Of a stretch of 64,000 nucleotides of DNA, positions 1-11,700 are shown piece after piece. The notes beneath the pieces were generated by a model. That model ran no database searches, was not told the origin of the DNA, and was given only the letters and a program-made list of their open reading frames with translations. How positions within the stretch are numbered: position 1 is the stretch's first letter; every line of letters begins with the position of its first letter. The position numbers and the translations under genes are program-made. This stretch comes from Dermanyssus gallinae (taxonomy: Eukaryota > Arthropoda > Arachnida > Mesostigmata > Dermanyssidae), in NCBI GenBank assembly GCA_003439945.1, contig QVRM01006604.1, forward strand, positions 94,706 to 158,705, read 5' to 3'.

Positions 1-1010
1 GACTGTACTTGCCAAGCACCCAAGGCTCTGCAATATTTAAAGACTTAAGGAATGTCGAACGCAATTGAATGCCGCGGTGACGTCGAAAAAGACGCCTAGA
101 CAGGCTTAACAGACTCGGTCTTCAACAGAGTCAAGATTCAACACAGTTCAGATTCAACAGAGGCGGTCACAAACTGGCCAGAAATGCGATAGTGCCAGGC
201 CCGTGGACCGACCGTGACGAAATCCAAATTGATAAGCGATAGAAAGCTGCCGGATTTGAGGAAGCGATCCATCTGCAAAAGAGCAAGCTTCTCGAATAAT
301 TTGAAATGCAGTTAACCAGGCTGATAGGTCGGTAGCTTTTAAGCTCAGCAACGTCGCCTTTCTTATAATAAATACGTGTAACAAAAGAAGCCTTGAGGGC
401 GGTTGGACACTCCGGATGAAAGGTGAAAGGTTCGCTATGTCTGTAAGAGGACCAGCAATGTTACCAAGTTTTAGAGTTGAGCAGGAAGTCGCGTTGCATC
501 GCAGCTAAAGCTCCGTGTCTGCATTAAGTAATATCGAGGCCACCTCAGTTACCGTTACAGCGCGAAAACTGAAGGAAACGTCATTACAGGGCCAAAGATT
601 CCTTAATCGCGGTCTAATGTCGTCCTCAAAACTCCATGAAGAGACAGTCTTCGAACCCATTGACATGAAGTAGCGGTTAAGTTCATCGGCTATTAAAACA
701 TGATATGTGGAAGCTTCTCCAGCAGAGGTGACGAGAGCAAAGGCAACTTGGCCGAGCCCTTATGTTTACTACAGGACCTGTTAATGAACTGCCAAATACG
801 GCGGGCATCTTCACGTAAGGTATCAAACCGCTCTTTGTAAAACGCTGAGCGAGCCGGGAAGCGGGGAAACAACCGTGGTCGAAAGGTCTAAAACACGACA
901 CTTTGAGAAATTGGTCGTTTAATTTTCGTCGCACTATTTTACAATGACATCGAGGGCGGAAGACAGAGTGTTATGGAAGGCCAATGAGATATGAATTGGG
1001 GTCGTTGGCT
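1..1010 (-). pseudogene. Decayed CR1/jockey-like LINE ORF2, linker and start of reverse transcriptase, cut by the window edge
   Basis: Reading the minus strand from about 1010 down, frames broken by shifts and stops give the usual order of a non-LTR retrotransposon ORF2. First comes an Arg-rich linker (around 934-683, with a segment reading RRIWQFIN-like). Next is an ADELNRYF-type motif near 690-660, then the GPLT box that precedes the reverse transcriptase (about 450-410). Last are the finger/palm residues YQFGFRHGRST near 240-200. The catalytic YxDD part would lie left of base 1. Several frames are needed, so it is a dead copy. It resembles the better preserved copy at 27990-30251. The clade is inferred from motif style only. 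Confidence 0.6.
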
Positions 1011-1479
1011 ATCACAGCCACAAACAATTCGGGGCAGTGTCAGCTTCGATTTTGGCTTCGTTTGAATTCCTGCCTAACCGGTCTGTTGGATCTGGTTAAA
1101 CATCGCCTTGCTCCTACAACTCTCTGCTAGACCATGACTATGTAAGCCCAGTATAAGAAAGCTATGGCCTGGCTAGGGGTAGGGCGAGGTGATGAAGCAC
1201 GGTAGTTTTTGGTTGGCCAACACGAAAAACGCGTAGACCTGGTTACGCCTTTTAGGCACGAATGCAGTGCGCCTAGCGAATATGTTGCTGGCTCTATTAG
1301 TGTCCGCAATGTCTACCGTTGTCACAGTCTAACCACTACAAAGAATATACACAGATCGACGTTGTAACAAGTAAGACAATGTTGTTTGTTCGGTTAACCT
1401 CTCTTAGAACCTCCTTCGCACATCCTCACTTATACGCATGTAGTTACACAAATGTGGATGCTATTCAAATACACAGTTT

Positions 1480-1760
1480 AACAGTTTAGACAGCACAATC
1501 GATTTGTGCAAACGAAAATACACCGTAGGCATTCACAAGTATAGATGCTGCATTGCTTAGTTCTTTGGTATACGCGTGGAAAGTGAGGTCGTCCGTCGAG
1601 ATAAAGACTCCAAGATCCGACCTCACATTGGCAGTTGGTAGTGTTGACCCACTGAGTGGGTAGTTCAGAACAGAGGAGCCGTGTTTTAACATCAGACATT
1701 TATAAACGGAGGGCTGCATACCGCTGCCGCCTAGAGTAGACTGCAATGTAATGTATGCGC
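1480..1760 (-). pseudogene. 3' fragment of a LINE reverse transcriptase
   Basis: The minus strand encodes a piece equivalent to the region just after the YxDD box in the LINE at 27990-30251. Both share the run LPTANV, then a DLGV[FL]IS(T) motif and an SILVNA/M ending. The match covers about 70 residues. Because it lies upstream (in LINE sense) of the linker-like fragment at 1-1010, it must be a separate insertion of the same family and not part of the same copy. There is no intact frame and no ORF start. Confidence 0.6.
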
Positions 1761-2755
1761 TGATGAGAAGTCAAGCACACTACATATCTTAAGCTAATCT
1801 GCATATAAAAATGATTTAACACTCGGTAGTGCGTAGTGTCAAGTCTGGAACAAACAGTTTTGTACAAGAGCTGAGAGACGCAGCTCTCCTCCAGTACGCT
1901 AGGCAGTGCCTGGGTATAAGTGCACCACTTCTTACACGCATGTTTAATTTCTTCTTAGATACATGTTATAAGTGCACAATTGTTTGCATATACATATGTG
2001 TTTTTTTTTTAATGTATGACGGACGCACAACTATTGTACGCTAATGTTTGCACGTTAAAGATGTTTTTCACAGTAATTTCGCGTTGTTTTTAAATGCGTA
2101 GGTCGCTGGAGGAGCTTATTACTTAGCCCTTTGTTGCCAGGGCAAAGGAGTAAAAGGTGACGTCAAGGTGAGGCTGTATTTGAGAAGAGCCTTGCACAAC
2201 GTTATAGAACTGATTGGGCCGTTTTTAGTAACACATTTGATCGTCAATGAAGTGTCAGAGGAGAGAACAGCAATCACAAAATTGTATATGCATGCCGTTC
2301 ACGTCAAGGCCACTTCCTGACGAAGCTGCCTTGATAGTATGATTGGAAGGAATGGTTTAAAGCCATTTGTGCTACATACATTTTTTGGAAAGAATCCTTA
2401 ACTTAGCTAAGGGCAACTTGCACGACGTAAAGCTATTTTAAAAGAGTTTCAACCATTTCATGCGCCCTTGACTTGGCAAAGAAGTTCCATATTTTATCGC
2501 CAGAAGAAGCGCGGTAATAACCGTCGAATTGTGCGGTAAATATACGTGGACCATATTCGGTGCTTACCATAATAAGGATAACACAATTAAAATTAAAAAT
2601 AATCATAAAAAGTCAATTTCAATGCAATTGTAAGAAATATACTAATAAAATATTACTGTAATAATACGAATGTTCAACGCATATATAGATGGCAAGAGTG
2701 ATATGAGGAACGGGATATCATAAACTTAAAATTAACTGTATTAGTTTTATATATA
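1761..2755. other. AT-rich stretch without a recognisable gene
   Basis: I see no exon with plausible splice sites, no transposon domain and no RNA gene here. A T-rich run lies near 2001-2011, and the 2560-2700 part is very AT-rich with scattered AATAAA-like words. Open frames here are short and have no family features. Confidence 0.5.
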
Positions 2756-3433
2756 CAGGGTGTGGCAGAAAATTTGAAGCGCGATATGTGGAATTGTAGA
2801 GCTCGTTTAAGCTAATGTTTTTTCCAATGGAACATGGTCTCTGAGAAGTCTTGTTTTGGAGTGAGAGTGAAATTACTACAATTTGTAACACTGGTGTTTT
2901 TGCCCAACATAGGAACACAAAATGTGCTGTTGCGAGACAACCACTCCCTCTAGAGTGAAACTGAGCACACCTTCGTGTTCGTGATAAAATTCTGAAGAAT
3001 ATATAAGGCCGATCAGAAAACGCCATGAATTGCGCATTGGCTGCATAGTGTTTTGAGCGCTGTGAGTGGTTGTAGGGTTATGATTTTGAAGTATTTGGCG
3101 TGAACGCTAATAAAGAACTACATTTTTGGCGAATTCTCTGCTAAGCGACCATGGGGCATTTTCTGACCGGCCTTGTATATTCTTCAGATGAAGCATGGAA
3201 CTTTTATCACGAACACGAAGGTGTGCTTAGTTTCTGTCTAGGAGGACTGGTTGTCTCGCAACACCACATTTTGTGCTCCTATGTTGGGCAAAAACACCAG
3301 TGTTACAAATTGTAGTATTTTCACTCTCACTCCAAAACAAGACTTCTCAGAGACCATTTTCCATTGGAAAAAACATTTGCTTTAACGAGCTCTACAATTC
3401 CATCTATCGCGCTTCAAATTTTTCTGCCACACC

Positions 3434-3436
<3 letters not shown>
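2756..3436. mobile_element. Long-inverted-repeat MITE, copy 1 (CAGGGTGT ends)
   Basis: The left arm starts TACAGGGTGTGGCAGAAA (about 2754) and the right arm ends TTTCTGCCACACCTTGAA (about 3436). Roughly 270 bases of each arm are reverse complements of each other with scattered differences; about 125 bases in the middle are unpaired. No transposase frame is present. Related copies lie at 44060-44620, 44724-45638, 45640-46370 and 60110-60755. The TA next to CAGGGTG ends is typical of Tc1/mariner-mobilised elements, so I infer a non-autonomous mariner-type element. Confidence 0.7.

Positions 3437-3471
<35 letters not shown>
3437..3471. repeat. (TA)n microsatellite
   Basis: About 17 TA units directly abut the right end of the MITE at 2756-3436. 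Confidence 0.95.
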
Positions 3472-3473
<2 letters not shown>

Positions 3474-3602
3474 GGAGAGATTACCCCGGCTATTATTTAC
3501 TAAGCATTTGGGGAAATGTATACAATGACCAATACAGTATAGGTGCAGCTGGGCTATCGAGAATACGTTAAGATCAGAACCATTTTGATTTTTATTATTA
3601 TT

Positions 3603-3726
3603 AGCCAGATTTACCTTGTCTAAGTTAAAAACCATGCAAACCAATTTGAGAGTGGCCGGTCTGGGTCTTGAACCTAGGCCTTCCGAATGCAAGGCAAAGG
3701 CTTTGCCACTAAACCATCTTGCTCGG
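3603..3726 (-). mobile_element. tRNA-derived SINE, copy 1
   Basis: On the minus strand the element starts CCGAGCAAGATGG and carries RNA polymerase III promoter boxes. The A box TGGTTTAGTGG lies at 3716-3706, and the B box GGTTCAAGACC lies near 3674-3664. They are followed by CCACTCTCAAATTGGTTTGCATGG and a tail ending in an AATAATAATA-like run. Three related copies exist in the window (38427-38545, 58194-58290 and 58327-58449). Box spacing fits a tRNA-like head. It could belong to the tick SINE class known as Ruka, but I have not compared sequences. Confidence 0.75.
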
Positions 3727-4072
3727 TTCTTAAGGGTTATTTTAGCCTGTATTATAATCATGAAATCAAATGAATCAAAGTTATATACGCGAGGTGAACC
3801 TCAATAGACTACAGAGATGCGTTTTAACGGATTTGATTACTGCAGCAACAGTCTACGAAGCAATATAACAGAATATAAAAATATATTCTTCACACAGTAC
3901 AATTTCTTGCGCCTAAAAACCTGTAAAAAATAATAATTAAATAATATACGCTGTGGTGCACTCTGTTCTATAGCATCACCCGTGACCACGGTTTTTGTGA
4001 GTTTTGCAGCGTCTGTTTTATTATCACTTGTTTCGTGTTTGTGCTTTTGGTTCCGCCTCTTAACACTTGTAG

Positions 4073-4348
4073 GAAAAACTGATGAAAGTCGGCTATCACT
4101 TAGGCTCTTCAACCTGAGGCCGCGCTTCCGGGATATCGTAATTGATGATCCCCCACTTTCGTGCCTTAACGACTATAGTTTAGAGATCACACAAAATGAC
4201 CAAATCAGTTATGCGGCATTTAAGAGATTGATGATTCTGGAGCGCACTATTACGATCAAAGACTTTGAGGTCGGACTGGATGTCATTGTTAAACTCATAC
4301 CTCAGTGCGAGAACGCAAGCGAATTGTATGGGCGCATTCACACAGGCG
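4073..4348 (+). CDS. FN3-like domain exon (type I, single exon) of plus-strand gene
   Basis: The exon begins after a pyrimidine-rich acceptor (CTTAACACTTGTAG) and ends at a strong donor (G|GTGAGT). It is 276 nt, enters in phase 1 and leaves in phase 1, and encodes 91-92 residues without a stop. The translation alternates short hydrophobic strands and loops as in FN3 domains: NDYSLEI, then RTITIKDFEVGLDVIVKLIPQC. It ends HTGG and has an N-glycosylation sequon (NAS). Exon 59902-59627 on the minus strand has the same length and phases. The FN3 assignment rests on strand pattern, phases and comparison with the sister exons; the usual FN3 Trp is absent. The gene's beginning is probably left of the window. 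Confidence 0.7.
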
Positions 4349-4721
4349 GTGAGTAATGTCGGTCTGCTGCAAAATTCGATTTTACATTTCGTGCTGTTCT
4401 TTTTAGGTGCAAACTGAGAACGATATGCGATTGACTTACCAGGCGATTCTGATACGGGCCTAGAGGTGTATCTATAAAGATCACTAGCTCCTTACCCAAT
4501 TATCAAACTAACTGCCTAAAGTCGTTATTTCAATCGATCACCTGCCAGAGTTGTCCTATAGACCGAAAGTGAAGAGAGCCGAACTCTTGGATTATATTTT
4601 CTTAGGCTGTGTTCGTTGTCGTCATTTTGTTTTTTGATTAGTGGCTTCCTCCATATGTTCCACTGCCGAATTGTGTTTTTAACCGTGCTTGCATTGTTCA
4701 TTTCTCTACACTGGCATGTAG

Positions 4722-4816
4722 GTCCACCGAAGACGGAACCTCTTAAAGGTAATTGCCCAATACCGGATGCCACCGGCAAAATCGCTTTTATTATTATTAG
4801 CCCATTAGACGGCTAG
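4722..4816 (+). pseudogene. Possible decayed type II FN3 half-exon
   Basis: After an acceptor-like CTGGCATGTAG the phase 1 frame reads PPKTEPLKGNCPIPDATGK and then IAFIIISPLDG before a TAG (about 4814-4816). This resembles the first strands of the neighbouring type II half-exons, such as 7342-7517. The frame then closes and no donor follows. Its place between two type I exons is where a type II domain would be expected. It may be a dead exon or chance; splice evidence is weak. Confidence 0.3.
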
Positions 4817-6044
4817 TTCTATTAGACAACTAGACTTCTCTCATGCGATCATAAATAACTTGTAACCGATCAGATCGCAGCTTAGCACCGCCAGAAACAT
4901 CCTTTGGTTCACGCGTACATTTATTTTGCAATACCATAATCTACATTACATTCAAGCATGTGCATTTTCACATAAAGGGTTGTATGTGCAGTAAGTGTCA
5001 AAGTGTTTCATAAAGGCGCACGCTCAAGAAGAGGTCAACAATAGGTTGTGGTGGGTAAAGTTAATGGAGTACCCAGATCTTATGTTAACAAAGTCGCAGT
5101 CAAGCAAAAATCTCCACCGCAACCGTTACAAACACCCGGCCTTACCGTACATATCCCCTCTACATATTTCTTTAACCAATGCTTTTAGATTGAGGAGCAA
5201 TACGTCAGGTTTTAGGTGGAGTTATACTGCGTTGATGCACAACTTCTTGCCGTTTTTTGCGTAAAGCAAAAACGCGAATTTGCAAGAACTTGCGGGTTTA
5301 CTTAATCATCAAGATAGTCTTGCTCCCTTTAAATCACATCTTGCGAACGAGATTCCAGCTTTGTCATTCGTTGTTTGCCATGATTTATGATACTCTGAAG
5401 AGGAGTATGGTCGTAGCTCAATATTAGTTAATTTTTAAGGCTCTTGTTGCATCGGAGTCGCATGCGCGTTGTTTTGGTTAAATGTTACACTTTTCCTACC
5501 AACGAGTTGAGGGCGCGCTTGGGAAGTATTTTTAAAACTTGTTGTATTTATTCTCAGAAGGTGAAAATGAAGCATGGCTTCCTGGCAACCGTCCGTGCTT
5601 TCGGACCAGAAGGGTCTTTGCCTGCTTACATTCCCCATTTAGTAGACAACCATAAAGCGTCTATTTTTAGCGCACACACCATTTGAATAGAATGATTGGG
5701 TTCAACAAGGTTAAGACTAGAGATCTAGATGTACGAGCTTTGGCTGAAATCAAAATTAAATTGTGTGTCCCGCCGCTACGGCAAAACAACGAGAAAAAGC
5801 CATCAGTTATAGCAGAGTCATTTATTTTTTAGTAATAATGATAATGTTTTTATATTAAATGTTTTTGACTAACGTATACTGGAGTATTTTCTGCTGACGA
5901 CGTTGCGTACTGTGTAGTGCTCAATCATTTTGACAGTTTCATAAAACGCTTGTTGGCTCTAATTAAACATTTGCGTAAGTTTATCGAATTATTTTCTGCA
6001 ATAACGGTACAGCGTTAACGTCCGCTATGAAACACCTCTTGCAG

Positions 6045-6356
6045 ACATTCATCGGGAACCGCGGGCAGATCGACGTATTTCTACTTCTCTACAACCAGCC
6101 AGCGATTGGGTTAAAGCAACACTTACAGCTGCGCAAACCAAATGTTCCGCACCGATACATAGCGTTAATGTCCGAAACAAGCGCATGGAAGGGCTCAGCA
6201 AGGCAGAAGATTTGACCGTGGTTATTGCGAGACCTACAGACGACGACAAAATGGATGTACAGCTAGACTTTTGGATAGACTACTACATCGATATTGGCGT
6301 ATGGTGTGGGACTAGTCTGTTTATGATGCATACCTTCGTCGAGGCAATGCCGGGAA
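6045..6356 (+). CDS. FN3-like domain exon (type I) of plus-strand gene
   Basis: The acceptor CACCTCTTGCAG precedes 6045 and the donor GGGAA|GTAAGT follows 6356. The exon is 312 nt, phase 1 to phase 1, and open throughout (about 104 codons). It encodes an FN3-like pattern: SDWVKATLTAAQTKC in an early strand, EDLTVVIARP in the middle, and DFWIDYYIDIGVWCG as the tyrosine-corner region, ending EAMPG. A Cys follows the last long strand, as in the other type I exons (IPQC, IPSC, YYRC). Only the second half follows an ATG, so simple ORF searches miss the true start. Function beyond an extracellular-type domain cannot be said. Confidence 0.65.
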
Positions 6357-7341
6357 GTAAGTTTCTCGTTTCACTACGGTTGGTAGTTTAGCACTTTGGA
6401 GATTAACTTACCAAATCCTAACCTCTGCTTACTATCTATACTGTAGCATATAGCCTTGAATGAGCCTTTTTACTAACAACAACAACAACTTTTATTTTAT
6501 ACTTGTTAGGTCGTTAAGGGTACTCTTTTAGTAGTTATTGAATACCAGAGTTTAGTGTCATCTCTGCGTAACGCCGTGTAGAATACTCTCTTCGGTGGTT
6601 AGTATATCCAGAAGTCTTGTTTGCAAAGAATGAATGCATACTTTGAGACTACAACGTGTGAAATATTTGCCTAACGGCCAAAGCGTTCGGTAACTACAGA
6701 GAAGAAGTATACTCTTTTTCGCATAGCGGCTGTCGTGCAAGATGGAGAAAACTTGCCACGGCGGATCTTGCGTTATAAAAAAACGCCCTCCCCTAAGAAC
6801 AACGTTACGTTGTCCTTAGGGAAGGGGGAAACGTAACGGAAACGTCGGCGTAAGGCGTATCTGATATAAAGGTGTTCTTCGTTGATAAGCAGTCCCGATA
6901 CGTACAAAACTATTATATTAGAGTGATTTACAAGTGCTACTTTTTACAAGTGTGATTTCCGTTTAGATTGATTTCCGCGTATCTCATGTTTATGTCAAGT
7001 TGTTTTACTTTACCTGAACAAAGTAAATCAACTTAAAGTATTGCGCTCAGACTGTAACAAAGAAAAAAATGCCAGTTCCTTCTGATTTCCGAGTTTTTTG
7101 CGTTGAGTTTAAATGCATGTAAAAACATAAATTCTGATTACTCAGAATTTAGTAGTGTTAGCTGTCAGCCAGATGATTATAAAGCGTAATAGTGCAACCT
7201 TCTATAAGTTCAGTATATCGTATATTTGACTCAGGCACAACTTTACCTAATAATACGTATATGTATACAAATCATGCAGTCCAACTGCAGCCACCAATTT
7301 AATGCAACTGCTTTCTTGTTTCTCTTTGTTCTGCCTTTTAG

Positions 7342-7517
7342 AGCCGAAGGGAGTATTAGAGGTGGAGTTAACGCCTAGAGAGTATTCCGTCACAGTCAAA
7401 ATCATAGATTATTCAAATTGGTTGCAGGGCGCCGAGTATCGAGTGCTCGTCTGTCCGGTCGACACTTCATACAGTAAATGCCAGAAGTTGCTCATATTGC
7501 GACTCGACAATGAAACG
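7342..7517 (+). CDS. FN3-like domain, first half-exon (type II) of plus-strand gene
   Basis: The acceptor TTCTGCCTTTTAG precedes the exon and the donor ACG|GTAAGG follows it. The length is 176 nt: phase 1 entry, phase 0 exit. It reads EPKGVLEVELTPREYSVTV, then AEYRVLVCPVDTSYSKC, and stops after an NET sequon. This is the first five strands of an FN3 fold, with a Cys pair (C-x7-C) that recurs in the sister half-exons 14155-14324 and 27108-27280. The second half is exon 13287-13428, 5.8 kb away across an intron holding the mag-like retrotransposon. Together they make 318 nt, 106 codons. Confidence 0.75.
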
Positions 7518-7646
7518 GTAAGGACATAAACACTTTGCTAAGTTCAATAGTAATAAAGAATCCGTGACTACACGTTCACGCGGAGACAATTGTTCACTTT
7601 AGTGCTAACATAACAAAATTATATAAATAAACTATATTAACCGTGC

Positions 7647-7647
<1 letters not shown>

Positions 7648-7704
<57 letters not shown>

Positions 7705-7731
7705 CTAATAATAATAATAATAATAATAATT
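7648..7731. repeat. (TAA)n microsatellite
   Basis: An almost pure AAT/TAA array with one CCTAATAA interruption near 7703-7706, inside the intron after exon 7342-7517. Confidence 0.95.
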
Positions 7732-8541
7732 GTGAGGTACAAACGTTTGAACCAGGTTCGTCATTGTCTAATCGCTCCTTGTCAATTTATGGCGCCTATG
7801 TTAGAAGCCACGTGTTGCCTGCCAACGGCTAAAGACATCATCTGTTTCAAAAACATCGCGTCGATCGCCCGTAATCTACATGTATATGCGTTTTTTGATA
7901 TCTTTTCGGATTTTCGCTGTACCTACGCTGATGGCTCGACGGTACAACGAGGTGATAGCTAAGTGGTAGCTCGACTTACATTTTTCGCGTTTTCGAATCC
8001 GCGCATTCTGTGATCCATACAGATTCAACTGAGCCGTGGCGAATATACAACAGGGCCGTCATGCATGAAACAATTACGGCTCATACAAGGTTGTTTTTTG
8101 TGTGGCTATGACGGAACGATAGCCCCGTTAGATCTTAGCTTACTACTGTCAGTAAGACCTTTTGGCTCGCGTGTGGCAGGTATCCCTGATCTCTTGACGT
8201 GTCTTCTTGCTAGTAACGTTGAGCTTGCGTCTGGGTTTAAGCAGCTTAACGAGTGTAGACAATCCGATTTAGCCAATGGCCACAAGGCAAACATAAAATA
8301 GACGGACAGGCGGAGGCACGTATTCTAAAGCCTTATGGCCAGCTTTCACTGAAGAGAAGATGCTGAACAACTAGAAGCTAGACAAGCGCTTGCTAATGGA
8401 AGGCTTTTCATAATTTACCTTGGGGTCTTCTTAGTTTTATTAGCGCCAAAAAAATGGTGGTTCTCTCAGCGGGCTGGGACCGAGTTGACTCCTGAAAGTG
8501 ATGACTGCCAACAGGGTGTCTTTTAGTTCGATTTTTGAAAC
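7732..8541. other. Intron sequence, no gene seen
   Basis: This lies in the intron between the two halves of one FN3 domain. Two 75-78 codon frames on the plus strand have no recognisable features and no splice context. Confidence 0.5.
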
Positions 8542-8546
8542 ATCGT
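8542..8546. repeat. Target-site duplication ATCGT, left
   Basis: ATCGT immediately precedes the TGTAGTG end of the left LTR. The same five bases follow the CACTACA end of the right LTR at 12888-12892. This is the 5 bp duplication expected of an LTR retrotransposon insertion. Confidence 0.85.
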
Positions 8547-8735
8547 TGTAGTGTCTACGTACGGAACAATAAGGACACTCACCGCTAGAGTTACCGGCTC
8601 AACCAACGCCGACGCCAGAATGACTTTTCAGTTTTATTTCATCCCAATCTGTACAACACTGTTGGCGCCCCCTGGTGGCGCGGTTACCTACTACCTATAT
8701 TTATCTTACATAATCATCTTAATATTTTGGTGCCG
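8547..8735 (-). repeat. 3' LTR of mag-like element (inner boundary unsure)
   Basis: The first 133 bases or so match the other LTR at 12665 with two differences seen. After the CCTGGTGGCGCG box the two LTRs diverge completely. This copy has one CCCCCTGGTGGC box where the other has two, and it lacks a recognisable CACTACA inner end. The G/A-rich stretch between the pol stop (8757) and about 8735, read on the minus strand, may be the polypurine tract. Confidence 0.7.
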
Positions 8736-8756
8736 CTCTTGTCCTCCTTGACCGCC

Positions 8757-11700
8757 TCAACTCCGGTTGCTCGCCCCTCTCTTCCGCTGATATGTATTCT
8801 TCCGGTTCCGACGATTGCTCTGATGATGATTCTTCCTCCGTTTGTTCTTCCGATACTTCTTGCTCCTCTGATTCCTCGTCCCCCCCTGCCGGAACCGTCG
8901 TTCCGGTCCACCGCCAATCAGTGGCCTGTGTTGTTGCTGTTGTTGTGCCGTTACTTCAGGCGGTTGCTTGGCGGACACTAGTCTGTTCCGGTGCCGTACT
9001 CTACCATCGGCCAGCACGTACGAATCCGCCCCTCTCCGTTCCATTACTTGGATCGGCGGGCTGTACTTCTTCTCTCCCTTCCTTACGATTGGCCGTCTTA
9101 TGCGCACCCATTGACCTGAACTTAACGCTATATCCGTGACTGCTCTACGCCGATCGGCGTATTCCTTCTGTGCTTGCTGACGCCTCTCGGTGTGTTCGCG
9201 ACTTGGTGCATCGTTTCGAGCGTGTTCCCTTGGAGCTGTCACACTCAATCGAGTTCGCATCGATCGACTATAAAGTAGCGTGGCTGGGGAGAGACCCGTG
9301 GTTGCATGTGGAGTGGCGTTATATGCTCCCACCATTTCTCTGATCCGTTTCTTGAAGTCTCCCCCCAGCTGTTTAGCGGTTTCGAAGAATCCTCCCAGCG
9401 TTCTGTTAAACCTTTCCACCAGGCCATTTGCTACCGCATGGTACACAGGGGTCAACTGATGGATTTCGCCAAGTTTCTTCATGAACTCGGCGAATGTTGT
9501 GCTAGTCATTTGCGAGCCATTGTCCGATATTAGATATTTAGGCACCCTTTCCTGATGAAATAGCCGGTGCAGGAAATCCACTATCTTCTCTGTGGTTGCC
9601 TCTTGTACGAGCTCCACCTCCGCCCATTTCGAATAGTAGTCAATTACTACTATTGCAAAGCGCTGCTGGTTTCCCACTGATATGTCCGGTCCCCGTATGT
9701 CTAGCGCTAACCTTGTCCATGGTAGTTTCGGCCACGGAGTGATTCGGATCGGAGCGGTCACGGGGCGTGCTGTTTTGTCGTGTCGAGCACACAGTCCACA
9801 GTTTTGGATAGCTTCTTCGACAAAGTTATCCATTTTGGGCCACCAGAATCGCTCCCGTAGTCGTTGCTTCGTTCGGACGATTCCTTGGTGCGCATCGTCG
9901 TGTGCCAACTTGAACGCCTGTAACCTGCACGCCAAGGGTAACACAATCCTAGCTCCACGCATCATTACTCCTTGTACTTCTGACAATTCATGTATTACGG
10001 AGGCCCACACTCGATTTTTCGGCGAGGGTTTCCTGTGCCGCATCCATCCCCGTATTTGTGTTAGCTCGGAATCTACGCTAGATATTCGTGCAATTTCTTT
10101 CCAGCTCAGTGGTTTTACTTCCGGTTCCAGATACGATACTACTATTTCCGTTGCATCATTCACTTCAAAGTTATCAGCACTTGGTATTCGGGACAGCATA
10201 TCCGGAATGTGGTTAGACGGGCCCCTCTGCAGCAACACTCCCCCCAGACCTATATTGCTCGCGTCCGTTTCCACGATTACGTCGTATTCCGTGTTAAATA
10301 TTGCTAACGGCTTAGCTTCTACAATACTTTGCTTCATTTCTTCAAAAGCCTCCCGCTGTTCCTGTCCCCACGTGAATTTCGATTCCTTTTTCAATAATCG
10401 CCTCAACGGCTCCGTCATCTCGAAAAATCGTGGAACGCATCTCATGTAAAAACTTGCCGCCCCCAGTACTGATCGCACCTGTGCTGCATTCTTTGGTTCC
10501 GCTAGTTCACTGATTGCCTTAATATTATCCATACACGGTGTAACTCCATTTCTACTTATACTGAACCCCACGAATTCGACTATATCCACTCCAATAACAC
10601 ACTTTGAATTCAACGTCATTCCCGACTCTGCTATTCTGCGCAACACTTCCTCAAGTCTAATATCATGTTGTTCTCTAGATTCTCCGTAGATTAGAATGTC
10701 ATCTAAGTACTCCAATACACCTTCCAATCCCTCCAACATGTCTTTCATCATTTTCTGAAATGCGGCTGGTGCTGATGCCAGCCCGAAGCACACCAGTCTG
10801 TAGCGGAACAACCCCCACGGTGTAATGAATGCTGTCAGGTCTCTTGATTCCTCCGCTAGCTCTACTTAGTGATATGCCGACATCGCATCTAACTTAGAAA
10901 ACCACTTCGCTCCCTTTAACTCCGCTACTAAATCCTCTAAATGCGGTAATGGGAACACCTGCGGAATTAGAGCCTCGTTCACTTGTCGTAAATCCACACA
11001 CACTCGTACCCCACCACTTTTCTTTGCCACTACCACCATAGCTGATATCCACTCTGACGCCTCTATCGGCTCTATTACCCCCAATTCCACTTGTCGGTCA
11101 ATTTCTTTCTTTACTGTATCCACGGTTGCTAACGGCAGTCGTCTTAGTTTCTGTTGCACTGGTCTAGCCCCTTGTTTCACTTTTACACGATGTCTATACC
11201 CCCTCACCAAACCTAGCTGGCCTGAAAATACCTTCCTATACTGCTCCGCTGTCCCTACGTTGTCCACTGAAGCTACCACTTTTCCATACACTGCACACTT
11301 CTGCCCCTTACAATCCACACACACTTCCAACTTCGCTAATGAATCGCGTCCTAATACCGATTTCCCCCATCGTACCACAAATACCTCCATAACCACAGAT
11401 TTTTTTCCTAGTTCAATTGTACATTCCACTACTCCTAATACATCAATCACTTCTCCACTATATGTTTTCAGTACCACTCCTGTTTCATTCACTCCTCTCG
11501 TTTCTCCACTTAATATTCCACTTACATCTTTCCAATTTACTATTGTCACTGCACTATCCGTATCCACAAAAAATTTTACTATCTGCTTATCTACTCGTGC
11601 CTTTATACTAATTTCCGAGCTAACACACAGGGTATAGATTTGAGTAATTTTACTTGGCTGACTCGCCTGTGCCTCCTCCGGCCACGGTTCTTCCTCCACC

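Noticed and set aside
3616..3807. A tRNA gene, from A and B boxes
   Set aside because: The anticodon-arm region does not fold as a tRNA by eye, and the block recurs with a long shared tail, so it is a SINE.
8792..9139. Ser/Asp-rich plus-strand ORFs over 8727-10449
   Set aside because: Antisense shadows of the pol gene of the mag-like element.
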